Below, in pieces: positions 1 to 9,830 of a stretch of 64,000 nucleotides of DNA. The translations under genes and the position numbers were made by a program. The notes under the pieces were generated by a model. It had not been told where the DNA came from. It did no database searches and saw nothing but the letters and a program-made list of their open reading frames with translations. Within the stretch, counting starts at the first letter, position 1. Every line of letters begins with the position of its first letter. The stretch comes from Streptosporangium lutulentum (GTDB lineage Bacteria; Actinomycetota; Actinomycetes; Streptosporangiales; Streptosporangiaceae), in NCBI RefSeq assembly GCF_030811455.1, contig NZ_JAUSQU010000001.1, forward strand, positions 5,952,001-6,016,000, given 5' to 3'.

Positions 1-598
1 CGAAACCCTCCACGTCGGCCGTGGGGTCGGCCTCGGCGTAGCCCAGGGCCTGGGCCTCCTCCAGCGCGTCGGAGAACGAGGCCCCGCTGGAGTCCATCTT
101 GTCGAGGATGTAGTTGGTGGTGCCGTTGACGATGCCGAGCACGCGGCGCACGCGATCTCCGGCCAGCGACTCGCGCAGCGGCCGGATCAGCGGGATGGCG
201 CCCGCGACGGCCGCCTCGAAGTACAGGTCCGCGTCGTTGGCCCTGGCCGCGCCGTGAACGGTCGCGCCGTCCTCGGCGAGCAGCGCCTTGTTGGCCGTGA
301 CGACCGACTTGCCGCTGTTCATGGCCGCCATGATGAGCGACCTGGCGGGCTCGATGCCGCCGATCACCTCGACGACGATGTCCACGTCGTCGCGGGTGGC
401 CAGGGCCTCGGCGTCGGTGGTGAACAGGGCGGGGTCCACGTCGATGTCCCGCCTGCGGCCCAGCCTCCGCACGGCCACACCGGCGAGTTCGAGCGGGGTC
501 CCGATGCGCGCGGTGAGGTCGTCGGCCTGCTCCTGCATCAGCCTGACCACTTGGGAGCCGACGACGCCGCATCCCAGGAGCGCGACTTTCAGCGCCAT
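1..598 (-). CDS. hom: Homoserine dehydrogenase, N-terminal part (runs off the left edge)
   Basis: This enzyme reduces aspartate semialdehyde to homoserine with NAD(P)H, the branch point to threonine and methionine. About 199 N-terminal residues are visible, from an ATG at 598 to the window edge. The N-terminus MALKVALLGCGVVGSQVV carries the GxGxxG nucleotide-binding motif (GCGVVG). Further in are the family motifs VVTANKALL and GIVNGTTNYILDKM, the latter from the substrate-binding region. The gene lies 61 bp downstream of lysA on the same strand, a linkage often seen in actinomycetes (usually followed by thrC and thrB, which would lie outside the window). The catalytic domain and any C-terminal ACT domain cannot be seen. 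Confidence 0.95.
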   Translation of the reverse strand, partial: MALKVALLGCGVVGSQVVRLMQEQADDLTARIGTPLELAGVAVRRLGRRRDIDVDPALFTTDAEALATRDDVDIVVEVIGGIEPARSLIMAAMNSGKSVVTANKALLAEDGATVHGAARANDADLYFEAAVAGAIPLIRPLRESLAGDRVRRVLGIVNGTTNYILDKMDSSGASFSDALEEAQALGYAEADPTADVEGF

Positions 599-659
599 CC
601 GGTCATCCTCTCCCGCTCGTTCGCTTCGTTCACTCGGCGGTTCACCGCCTGAGGTCGTT

Positions 660-2042
660 TCACAGCTGCCCTCTCAGCAGGTCGTCCTCGGTCTCCCGCC
701 GGACGATCACACGGGCCCCCCCGTCCTTGACCGCGACGACGGCGGGCTTGGGGAGGTAGTTGTAGTTGTTGGAGAGCGAGCGGCAGTAGGCGCCGGTGCC
801 CGCGACGGCGATCAGGTCGCCGGTGGCCAGATCCTGTGGGAGCCACAGGTCGCGGATCACCATGTCGCCGCTCTCGCAGTGCTTGCCGACCAGGCGCGAG
901 AGCATCGGCCCGGAGTCGCTCTCGCGAGAGGCCAGGCGCGCGGTGTACTCGGCGCCGTAGAGGGCCGTGCGGATGTTGTCGCTCATGCCGCCGTCGACGC
1001 TGACGTAGGTGCGCAGTCCTTCGACGTCCTTGATCGTGCCGACCTCGTAGAGCGTCATCCCGGCGAGCCCGGCGATGGCGCGGCCGGGTTCGACGGTGAG
1101 CTTGGGCACCGGCAGGCCCGCGGCCTTCGTCACCTTGGAGACGATCTCCCGCAGGTTGTCGGCGATCTCCTTGACGTCGAGTGCGGCGTCGCCGTCGACG
1201 TAGGGGATGCCGTAGCCGCCGCCGAGGTCGAGCTCCGGCAGGACGACCCCGTGCTCCTCCTTGATCTGCACCAGAAGCGTGGCCAGGCGGCTCGCGGCCA
1301 CCTCGAAGCCCGCGGTGTCGGTGATCTGGGAGCCGATGTGGGAGTGCAGGCCCACGAGTTCCAGCTGGGGCAGCGCGAGGATCCGCCGGGCGGCCTCCGC
1401 GGCGGCGCCGCCGCTCAGCGAGAAACCGAACTTCTGGTCGTCGTGGGCGGTGGCGATGAACTCGTGGGTGTGCGCCTCCACGCCCACGGTCACCCGGATC
1501 ATGATCTGGGGACGCTTGCCGTGCTTGTCCGCGAGGAAGCCCAGACGGGCGATCTCCTCGAAGGAGTCGGCCACGATGTGCCCGACGCCGGCCACGATGG
1601 CCCTCTCCAGCTCGGCGAGCGACTTGTTGTTGCCGTGCATGGTGATCCGCTCGGGCGGGAACCCGACGCTCAGCGCGACGGCGAGCTCGCCCGCGCTGCA
1701 CACGTCGAGGCCGAGGCCCTCCTGCATGATCCAGCGAGCGACCTCGCGGCACAGGAACGCCTTGCCGGCGTAGTGGACCTCGCCTCCGTCGAACGCGCTC
1801 CTGTAGTCGCGGCACCGGGACCGGAAGTCTTCCTCGTCCACCACGTAGAGCGGCGTGCCGTGTTCTTCGACCAGGTCTCTGACGTCCACGCCGCCGACCG
1901 TGATCGAGCCGCCTGTGCGGTTCGACGTCCGGGACCAGATCGTCGGGTCAAGCGTGTTCAGGTCGGCAGGCGTGTGCGGAGGGCGGTCCTCGGGCAACAC
2001 TTCGGCATGCCGGTCACCGGCGGGATGGGCGAATCGACTCAC
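660..2042 (-). CDS. lysA: Diaminopimelate decarboxylase
   Basis: This PLP enzyme makes L-lysine from meso-diaminopimelate, the last step of lysine synthesis. The alanine-racemase-type barrel is clear: YAGKAF holds the PLP lysine, followed by [22 protein letters not shown] and the CESGDM motif that contributes the active-site cysteine across the dimer. I chose the GTG at 2042 (protein start [18 protein letters not shown], 460 residues) because actinobacterial LysA proteins usually begin near a [21 protein letters not shown] sequence. An upstream in-frame GTG at 2090 would add 16 residues; neither start has a strong ribosome binding site. hom follows 61 bp downstream. The 140 bp between the metalloprotease stop and this start are unusually AT-rich and may hold the promoter. 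Confidence 0.95.
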   Translation of the reverse strand: MSRFAHPAGDRHAEVLPEDRPPHTPADLNTLDPTIWSRTSNRTGGSITVGGVDVRDLVEEHGTPLYVVDEEDFRSRCRDYRSAFDGGEVHYAGKAFLCREVARWIMQEGLGLDVCSAGELAVALSVGFPPERITMHGNNKSLAELERAIVAGVGHIVADSFEEIARLGFLADKHGKRPQIMIRVTVGVEAHTHEFIATAHDDQKFGFSLSGGAAAEAARRILALPQLELVGLHSHIGSQITDTAGFEVAASRLATLLVQIKEEHGVVLPELDLGGGYGIPYVDGDAALDVKEIADNLREIVSKVTKAAGLPVPKLTVEPGRAIAGLAGMTLYEVGTIKDVEGLRTYVSVDGGMSDNIRTALYGAEYTARLASRESDSGPMLSRLVGKHCESGDMVIRDLWLPQDLATGDLIAVAGTGAYCRSLSNNYNYLPKPAVVAVKDGGARVIVRRETEDDLLRGQL

Positions 2043-2090
2043 CCGATCGAGGCTATAGGACCCGGTGATCCCTGTGGGACGACTGCTCAC

Positions 2091-2182
2091 CTATCGAGAC
2101 GCGATCAGCCCCAAATACGCGAACTTTTTACGCAATTGAGTGCTTAAGCCATACATTTTTATGTTTTGTGGCTATTTGACCG
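2091..2182 (-). promoter_or_regulatory. AT-rich gap upstream of lysA
   Basis: This stretch is far richer in A and T than the rest of the window, with runs such as ATTTTTATGTTTTG around 2155-2168 and a short inverted repeat ACAT-TTTT-ATGT. It separates the metalloprotease stop from the lysA start, so it is the natural place for a lysA-hom promoter. I could not pair a -35 and -10 box with acceptable spacing, so no start site is assigned. Confidence 0.35.
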
Positions 2183-2995
2183 TTAGGACACCTGGTTCGC
2201 GGGAGCGCCCCAGGTGTTGCACGCCGCGACGGTGCCCGCCTGCCCGCCGCGGAGCATCCACGCGGCACTGCTGGCGCCCGAGCCGTGCGACTGCAGGTAG
2301 CCGGACTCCTGCTCGCCCGTCGTGTCGGATTGGCCCCCGGCCAGCCTCCGGAAGTTCTCCAGCTGGTTCGGCCAGGAGCTCCGCAACGTCACCGCGGCCA
2401 GGCAGTCGGCCTGCAGTTCGAGCCGCCGCGACCACGCCTCGTCGAAGACCTCCGAGCCCCGCTGGTCGGCGATCCCGCTGATCTCCTGGACGTGGTGGGC
2501 GTACTCGTGCGCGAGCGTGAACATCATCGGGAAGGCGTGCCAGTCCTCGATCAGCACGTTGACCACGCGACGCTCCGGACAGTAGATCCCCGCCCAGTCG
2601 TAGTCGTCGATCCCGCACGCGGCCTTGTCCCGGGCGGCGATCAGCCGCACTTCCCGTGGCCGCTCGTAGTCGAGGTCCGCCTGTGCCAGCGTGGCGGCCC
2701 ACATCCGGTCCAGGCACGTCGAGAGCGCCCTCAGCGACGCCGCGGGGTCGGCGTCGACGTCGTCGGGCAGGGTGTCGCAGCGGGCGTCGATCGGGCCGGT
2801 CTCCTCGTAGAGGCCATGCGTGGCCGCCGCCGACCGCGGCGAACCCGGCGCGGTCCCGAGCAGGTCCTGGAGATCGCCGCTGAAATACGCCATCCCGCCG
2901 AGGATGACCGCGAAGGCGAGCACGGTCGGCAGCACCCGCCGGATCACTCCGGGCCGGCGCGGCTCCCACGCCTCCCCGTCACGCGCGCCGTTCAC
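2183..2995 (-). CDS. Membrane-anchored neutral zinc metallopeptidase
   Basis: The 270-residue product has a basic N-terminus, one transmembrane segment at about residues 20-38 (VLPTVLAFAVILGGMAYF) and an extracytoplasmic domain. The HEYAHH sequence is the HExxH zinc site, and ELQADC about 50 residues later supplies the usual third ligand, as in the putative neutral zinc metallopeptidase (YpfJ-like) family. Four or more cysteines in the outer domain may form disulfides. The GTG at 2995 is chosen because GGAGGA lies 4 nt upstream; the frame stays open further but then overlaps the upstream gene. It sits between the anticodon-binding gene and lysA, all on the same strand. The substrate is unknown. 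Confidence 0.82.
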   Translation of the reverse strand: MNGARDGEAWEPRRPGVIRRVLPTVLAFAVILGGMAYFSGDLQDLLGTAPGSPRSAAATHGLYEETGPIDARCDTLPDDVDADPAASLRALSTCLDRMWAATLAQADLDYERPREVRLIAARDKAACGIDDYDWAGIYCPERRVVNVLIEDWHAFPMMFTLAHEYAHHVQEISGIADQRGSEVFDEAWSRRLELQADCLAAVTLRSSWPNQLENFRRLAGGQSDTTGEQESGYLQSHGSGASSAAWMLRGGQAGTVAACNTWGAPANQVS

Positions 2996-3041
2996 TCGTC
3001 CTCCAGGGCCTGTTTCGGGAGGGCCTTTCCGGCAGGGTCTA

Positions 3042-3707
3042 TCACAGTCTGTCGGACGCCGTCTCGCCCAGCGCCGCCAGACCTTCGGCCAGTACGGCTC
3101 CCACGGCCCGCGCCAGCCACACCCGGGCGGTGTGGAGCGCCGACGGCTCCTCGTCCCCCTTCGGCAGCGCCGCCTCCCGCTCGAACGCGTCGTGGTAGGC
3201 CAGGGCCAGCCGCTCGGCGTAGGCCGCCCATCCGGGATCCCGGCTCGCCCGCCTGCCGTACACCTCGGCCAGCAGCCTGAGCACCGCCCTGTCCCATCGG
3301 CCGTCGAGCAGCTCGGGCCGGAACCTCCCGCCGACCCCCAGGTCCTCCGCCCAGCGCGGTACGGCAGCCGCCCGCATGTACGCATATTTCACGACAAATC
3401 CAGTGTTGCTCCACGTCCGCGGGGCGTCGGGCCACGGCGACACCCCCGTGACGGGGAAGGCCCCGGGAACCTGCCCGGCGAGCTCCGCGACGAGCTCCCC
3501 GGGCACGGCCACCGCGATCTCCAGGAACCCGTCCGCCCGCACCCGGACCTCCGCGATCCCCGGCAACGCCCGGAGCCGTGCCGCCATCTCGCCGGGCTCC
3601 CGCCGGCGGCGCAACGCGGCCGGGGAGACGTAGAGCGCCTCCTCTGCCCACGTCCCCTGCGGGATCGGCGGCAGGCCGAGGAGCTCTCCGAGCCGGCCGG
3701 GCGTCAT
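3042..3707 (-). CDS. nrtL: ArgS-related anticodon-binding protein (DALR domain)
   Basis: The 221-residue protein resembles fragments of arginyl-tRNA synthetase without the catalytic core. Residues about 1-100 resemble the N-terminal additional domain of ArgS, and about 105-221 form a helical DALR-type anticodon-binding domain (VVKYAYMRAAAVPRW, AYAERLALAYHDAFER, LGETASDRL at the end). No HIGH or KMSKS motif is present, so it cannot aminoacylate. Proteins of this kind are recurrently found next to lysA and hom in actinomycetes and are named NrtL in some annotations; their role is not established. Start ATG at 3707; the gene begins 10 nt after the upstream glycosyltransferase stop, implying cotranscription. 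Confidence 0.7.
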   Translation of the reverse strand: MTPGRLGELLGLPPIPQGTWAEEALYVSPAALRRRREPGEMAARLRALPGIAEVRVRADGFLEIAVAVPGELVAELAGQVPGAFPVTGVSPWPDAPRTWSNTGFVVKYAYMRAAAVPRWAEDLGVGGRFRPELLDGRWDRAVLRLLAEVYGRRASRDPGWAAYAERLALAYHDAFEREAALPKGDEEPSALHTARVWLARAVGAVLAEGLAALGETASDRL

Positions 3708-3717
3708 GCCCGACAGC

Positions 3718-5622
3718 CTAGATCAGGGCGTGCGGATCGGCCGGGCCGTACTCGACGAGCCGGGACGAGTCGAGAAGCCCGCGGTCGTGGTCCCGGAGGC
3801 AGACGTAGCCGAACCGGTCGGCGGAGAAGACCTTGACCCCGTCCGTGCGGCACTGGCGCATGAGCACCTCGGCCCAGCCCTCGGAGACGTCGGCGAACCC
3901 GAGGCCGCGCAGGACCGTACGACGGGCCAGCAGGGTGGCTCCGGCGACCTCGGGAAGGTAGGCGTACTCGGCGGCGGGCTGTCGCAGCACGGTCGCGGTG
4001 ACGTCGCGCAGATGGGCGTAGTGGGCGGCCTTGCCGACGATGTCGGCGGTGGTGAACAGGAAGGCCCTGCTGAGGTCGGTCAGATAGTGCGGGCCGTACA
4101 GGTCCTGGGCGTCCATGACGGCCACCAGGTCGCCCTGGCACAGGTCGAGGGCGTGGTTCAGCATGCCTCCGGTGGTGAGGCCGGGATCGGTCCGGCGGAC
4201 CACGATCTCCACCCGGTCGGGCATCGCGGCGCGGGCCCGCCTCTCGGCGTCCTGCGCGTCGGTGAGGAGCACCAGCTGGACGACGCCCCTCTGCGGCGCG
4301 ACCTGGGCCAGGGTGTGGTCGAGGTCGCCCCGGTCGATCATGATCACCGAGATGTTCAGGGTGGCACGGCCGCTGGGCAGGCCGATCGCGTCGAGAAGGT
4401 CGTCGATCTTGTTGGTCATCGTGCCGGCGGCGTAGGCCTGGCGCAGCGCCGCGTGCGCCCGGCGGTCGTCCTGCTCGGTGCCGATCGACGTGCCGCAGGC
4501 GGCCAGCTCGGCCATCAGCCAGGACTCGGTGCCCGGCGGGCAGTCCACCGCCACCGGCCAGCGGTAGGAGGTGAGCACGTCCGGATACGACAGGTGCGCG
4601 GGGAGCAGCTCCTCCAGGGTGAGCACCCGGTCGAACCGGTCTCCGGTCAGGGGCAGCGGGTTGTGCACGCGCGGCTGGACGGCGAAGGGCAGGATCCCCA
4701 GCGAGGGGGCCCTGCGCCCGGCCTCGGGCTCCCGGGAGGCCAGGGCGGCGCTCCACGGGCCCACGGACTTGGGCAGCGCGGTGACGATGTGCTCGAACAG
4801 CCTGGCGGCGGCCACGAAACGGTCCGCCTCCCCCTTGGTGTGCCAGAAGACCGTGCGGATACCCCGCTCGGCGCACCAGGACAGCAGGCCGCGCAGTCCC
4901 TCGCCCGGCCGGCTCAGCTCCTCGGCCCACGGCCCCTCGGTCACCGACTCGACCAGCAGCAGGTGCGGGACCTCCACGGCCAGAACCCGGGCGAAGTCCC
5001 GGGGCGTGAAGCCGATGGTCTGCCGCCACTCGTAGCGCAGCAGCGCCTCGGCGTGGGGTTCGGCGACCACGGCCACGGTCAGGTGCGGGCGGGTGTTCGG
5101 TCCGGTCGGGACGCGGAAGGGCTTGAGCTTGACCGACTTTCCGCCGACGACCCTGAACGAGGTCGTGGCCTGGAAGGACACCCCGGGGGCCGGCTTGTCG
5201 CCGCTCTTGCGCGGGACGGGCTGGCGCTCGGGGGCGACCGGGCGTTTGGCGGGCCTGGCGGCCCCGCGCAGGCCGCGCGCCAGCCGTACCGGGTTGCTCT
5301 TGCCCGTCTTGATCGCGTCACCGATCCGGGACCAGCGGGCCAGCTGCACCGAGGAGAGCTTCCATTTCGCCACCTCGGCCTGGTAGCGCTGCTCCGCGAG
5401 GTCCTTGCGGAGCTTCTCCTCGGTCGCGTTCGCGGCCGTCAGCCGCTCCTCCGTCTCGCTCAGCCGCTCCCTCACCGCACGCAGCTCATCGGCCGCACGC
5501 TCCGCGTCGGCGGTCCTCGCCTGCGCCTCGTCGAGCAGTCGAGCCAGTTCGGCAGCCCGCTCCGCATGGGCCATGGCCTCCCGCAACGCCTGCCGCGTGT
5601 TCTCGAGTTGCTCGCTCGCCAC
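3718..5622 (-). CDS. Coiled-coil glycosyltransferase (CgeB-like middle, GT2-like C-terminus)
   Basis: A 634-residue protein in three parts. Residues about 1-95 are an Ala/Glu/Arg-rich coiled coil. Residues about 165-400 look like the CgeB/YkvP glycosyltransferase-like domain, with HLLLVES, GPWAEEL, GIRTVFWHTKGEADRF and a following HIVTALPKS. Residues about 415-620 resemble a GT-A family 2 transferase with LNISVIMIDRGDLDHTL and the acidic metal/sugar site VAVMDAQDLYGPHYL. It probably adds sugars to a cell-wall or surface glycan, but the acceptor is unknown. The GTG start has GGAGGA 6 nt upstream. It is divergent (71 bp) from an asparagine-synthetase-like gene, a pairing that recalls surface-glycan modification loci; that link is inference. 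Confidence 0.75.
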   Translation of the reverse strand: MASEQLENTRQALREAMAHAERAAELARLLDEAQARTADAERAADELRAVRERLSETEERLTAANATEEKLRKDLAEQRYQAEVAKWKLSSVQLARWSRIGDAIKTGKSNPVRLARGLRGAARPAKRPVAPERQPVPRKSGDKPAPGVSFQATTSFRVVGGKSVKLKPFRVPTGPNTRPHLTVAVVAEPHAEALLRYEWRQTIGFTPRDFARVLAVEVPHLLLVESVTEGPWAEELSRPGEGLRGLLSWCAERGIRTVFWHTKGEADRFVAAARLFEHIVTALPKSVGPWSAALASREPEAGRRAPSLGILPFAVQPRVHNPLPLTGDRFDRVLTLEELLPAHLSYPDVLTSYRWPVAVDCPPGTESWLMAELAACGTSIGTEQDDRRAHAALRQAYAAGTMTNKIDDLLDAIGLPSGRATLNISVIMIDRGDLDHTLAQVAPQRGVVQLVLLTDAQDAERRARAAMPDRVEIVVRRTDPGLTTGGMLNHALDLCQGDLVAVMDAQDLYGPHYLTDLSRAFLFTTADIVGKAAHYAHLRDVTATVLRQPAAEYAYLPEVAGATLLARRTVLRGLGFADVSEGWAEVLMRQCRTDGVKVFSADRFGYVCLRDHDRGLLDSSRLVEYGPADPHALI

Positions 5623-5693
5623 GTCGTCCTCCGTTTTCTAAGCCGGGCGAAAGGATACCCTTTGGTCTATCTCGACACAGAGGAGTCAGCACG

Positions 5694-7352
5694 GTGCAGT
5701 GGCCGACGTTCAATGTGAGACCGTACGTCTGCGGCGGCATCGGCCACCTCAACCAGGCCGTCCTGGAGACGCTGCGGAGGGCCGGACCTCGCGTCACCCC
5801 CGCGCTTCACGCGACGGGAGCGGCACTGTTCAGCTCCTCCCCGCTGCCGCCCTACCAACGCGACCCGCTGACCTGCGCGTTCGCCTGGGGGGAGCGCACC
5901 CCCACCGCGGTGGCACCGTGGATCACCGTGGCGGAGACCTTCGAGACGCCCGGCCTGATCGACGACGGGAAGCAGATCACGCTGCACGCCGGCGGGCTCG
6001 GCCTCGTGGACGTCTACTACCTGTTCAGGGGCGGAGCGGTCTACTTCTCCTCCCTGCTCGAACCGCTGCTGTCCCTCTCGCGCGGGCCCTACGAGATCAA
6101 CTGGGACGCCTGGGCCTCGATCATCCAGTTGACCTTCCCTCTTCGCGACGACACCCCGTACGCGCAGGTCAAGCGGATGGGCGGATCGAGCGCGCTGATC
6201 TTCGACCGGGCGTCGGGCCGGATCTCGACCGAGCGGAGGCTGCCCCGGTGGCTGCGTGAGGAACCGTACGAGGCGGGCCGGACGGCCGGGGAGATCCTGG
6301 AGATCCTGCACGAGGTCTACAAGGAGTTCGACGGCCGGCCGCTGCTCGTGCCGGTCAGCGGCGGCTACGACTCACGGCTGCTGTGCTCGGTCGCGGTTGC
6401 GCGGGGCGCCGACGTGGAGTCGTGGACGACGAGCCCCGACGACGGCACCGACACCGACATCACCTTCGCCCGCGCGATAACCGCCGAGCTGGGCGTACGG
6501 CACCGCGTGATCGCCCAGGACGCCGCCTCCTACCCCGACGACGCCCTGGACGTGGCGCGGCGGCTGGAGTTCCTCACCCCGCACCACGCCTGGTACACCC
6601 CGTTCGCCCGCGAGGTGCACCGGGCCGGGCGGACCCTGGTCGACGGGCTGGCCGGGGGCCCGCTGCTGAAGAACTTCATGATCAGCGGGGCGGCGCTGGA
6701 GGCCTCCTCGCAGGCGGAGCGGAAGGCGGCGCTGCTCGGCTCCCTGACGCTGGGCGCCCCGTCCGTGCCGTTCCTGTCCGAGCGGGCCTCCGCCTGGATC
6801 TCCGACAGCGTCGAGGACGCCTTCGCCCAGTCGACCTCCATGTTCAACGGCCACCGGGCCGAGTTGCCGCTGTCGGTCCTGCACACCCGGACGGCCCGGG
6901 GCATCGCCCGCTCCCCGGTCAACCTGGTCGGCCCCGAGGTCTCGTTCGCGGCGCCCTTCATCCATCCCGACTTCTTCGACGCGGCGCTCTCGGTGGGCGT
7001 GGCCCGCAAGGACGGGGGCCGGTTCTACCGGGAGGTGCTGTACGCGGCCAATCCCCGCGTCGCCGCGCTGCCCTCCACGAACGTGGTCAAGCAGCCGCTC
7101 CAGCGGGTCCCGCTCCGCTCGGCCGCCGCTCCCGCCAGGGAGTACGGTCACCGGATGCTGACCCGCGTCGCCGGCGCCGTGCCGTCCCTGCTGTCGGAGC
7201 AGCTCCACCTGGTGATCGCCGAGGGGCCCGACGCCCTGGCGCGGTTCAACGGCTGGAACGACCGGTTCTGGGTGCGGAGCCTGGTGCTGTTCGGAGCCTG
7301 GCTGGGCGACTACGAGGACCGCCTCCCCGAGCTCACCCCTCCCTGGCTCTGA
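5694..7352 (+). CDS. Asparagine-synthetase-like ATP-pyrophosphatase lacking a glutaminase domain
   Basis: The 552-residue protein carries the ATP-pyrophosphatase signature SGGYDSRLL at about residues 222-230, as in the synthetase half of AsnB and in beta-lactam synthetases. The N-terminal ~190 residues keep an AsnB-like two-layer pattern (ITLHAGGLGLVDVYYLF, YFSSLLEPLL) but start MQWPTFNVRP, with no catalytic Cys2, so glutamine cannot be the nitrogen donor by the usual route. It may adenylate a carboxylate and couple it to another amine, or be a surface-glycan amidating enzyme. Start GTG with AGAGGAG 8 nt upstream. It is divergent from a glycosyltransferase and followed by a hairpin. Precise substrate unknown. 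Confidence 0.75.
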   Translation: MQWPTFNVRPYVCGGIGHLNQAVLETLRRAGPRVTPALHATGAALFSSSPLPPYQRDPLTCAFAWGERTPTAVAPWITVAETFETPGLIDDGKQITLHAGGLGLVDVYYLFRGGAVYFSSLLEPLLSLSRGPYEINWDAWASIIQLTFPLRDDTPYAQVKRMGGSSALIFDRASGRISTERRLPRWLREEPYEAGRTAGEILEILHEVYKEFDGRPLLVPVSGGYDSRLLCSVAVARGADVESWTTSPDDGTDTDITFARAITAELGVRHRVIAQDAASYPDDALDVARRLEFLTPHHAWYTPFAREVHRAGRTLVDGLAGGPLLKNFMISGAALEASSQAERKAALLGSLTLGAPSVPFLSERASAWISDSVEDAFAQSTSMFNGHRAELPLSVLHTRTARGIARSPVNLVGPEVSFAAPFIHPDFFDAALSVGVARKDGGRFYREVLYAANPRVAALPSTNVVKQPLQRVPLRSAAAPAREYGHRMLTRVAGAVPSLLSEQLHLVIAEGPDALARFNGWNDRFWVRSLVLFGAWLGDYEDRLPELTPPWL

Positions 7353-7363
7353 CCCCTCCCGTC

Positions 7364-7384
7364 ACCGGCGCGGCCCGCGCCGGT
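7364..7384 (+). terminator. GC-rich palindrome after the asparagine-synthetase-like gene
   Basis: ACCGGCGCGG and CCGCGCCGGT flank a single base 12 nt after the stop codon, giving a near-perfect 21-nt palindrome. There is no T tract, which is common in actinomycete terminators. It would fold with the central bases unpaired. Confidence 0.6.
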
Positions 7385-7980
7385 CGGCCGCGTCCCGGCC
7401 TCCCTCACACGGCCCCGCCTCCCGGTCGGCGCGCATGAGACGCGACGCCGGAAACCGGTCGTCCGGGCCGCCGCCAGACCCGGTGAGAAAAAGCTTTACC
7501 TTCGCGCGCCGCACGGGGAAGGCCGGGCCTTCGAGGGCCGTGGCCCGGGGCCGGGCGGGGTCCGGGCGGGCGCGCGTCCCGGGACGAAACGGGGCGCATG
7601 CCTCGCCGAAGCCCGTATCCACCGGCACTTCAGGTGGCACGCGCCCCGGACGGATCTTCGGACATCCTCCGAGGTCGCCGCCACGGCGCGTGACGTGTTT
7701 CGCAGAAAAGAACGGTAAGTATCAGGGCGATTACGCGGAGATGACGCGACGGATTGAATATTCCGTGCCGCGAAGAGGTTTAAGCCTGTTACGCAGGCTT
7801 CGAAGTTGGCATGCGGCTGGTAGTGTTCGGCCCAGAAAGCGCCACAACGGATGGCACCGAATTACAAATTCGGTCCGACCGAGGGGCACGGAGCTCGTAG
7901 GGATGACGGCTTCCCCAGGCGCGGTCACCAAATTTCATCAGCCGGGACACCCGGTGACTTCGTCCTGCCCTTTAATCACC
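7385..7980 (+). promoter_or_regulatory. Long treS upstream region with two stem-loops
   Basis: About 600 bp without a convincing gene precede treS. Two perfect small inverted repeats stand out: AAGCCTG-TTACG-CAGGCTT at 7782-7800 and ACCGAATT-ACA-AATTCGGT at 7856-7874. The A/T-rich 8-bp arms of the second look more like a protein-binding site than a terminator. Another imperfect palindrome, CGGATTGAATATTCCG, lies at about 7750-7765. I could not define a promoter with confidence. The frame upstream of treS stays open through this region, but its codons do not look like a gene. Confidence 0.45.
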
Positions 7981-7995
7981 GTGAGCGAGAACACG

Positions 7996-9687
<1,692 letters not shown>

Positions 9688-9703
9688 CCGCTTCCCCGCG
9701 TGT

Positions 9704-9740
9704 TCCGGGCCCGCCCAGGCCAGACCTGGGCGGGCCCGGA
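9704..9740. terminator. Strong bidirectional terminator between treS and the ABC permease
   Basis: A perfect 16-bp stem, TCCGGGCCCGCCCAGG paired with CCTGGGCGGGCCCGGA, encloses a 5-nt loop. It starts 17 nt after the treS stop and lies before the converging ABC permease stop, so it can serve both strands. Confidence 0.85.
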
Positions 9741-9830
9741 CGCGTTGTGGCTCTCTCCTCAGGACGGTACGGGTACGGCCCTGCCGTACACCTCAAGCCC
9801 TCCCTGCCGCGCCACAGGCGGGCGCCGGGA

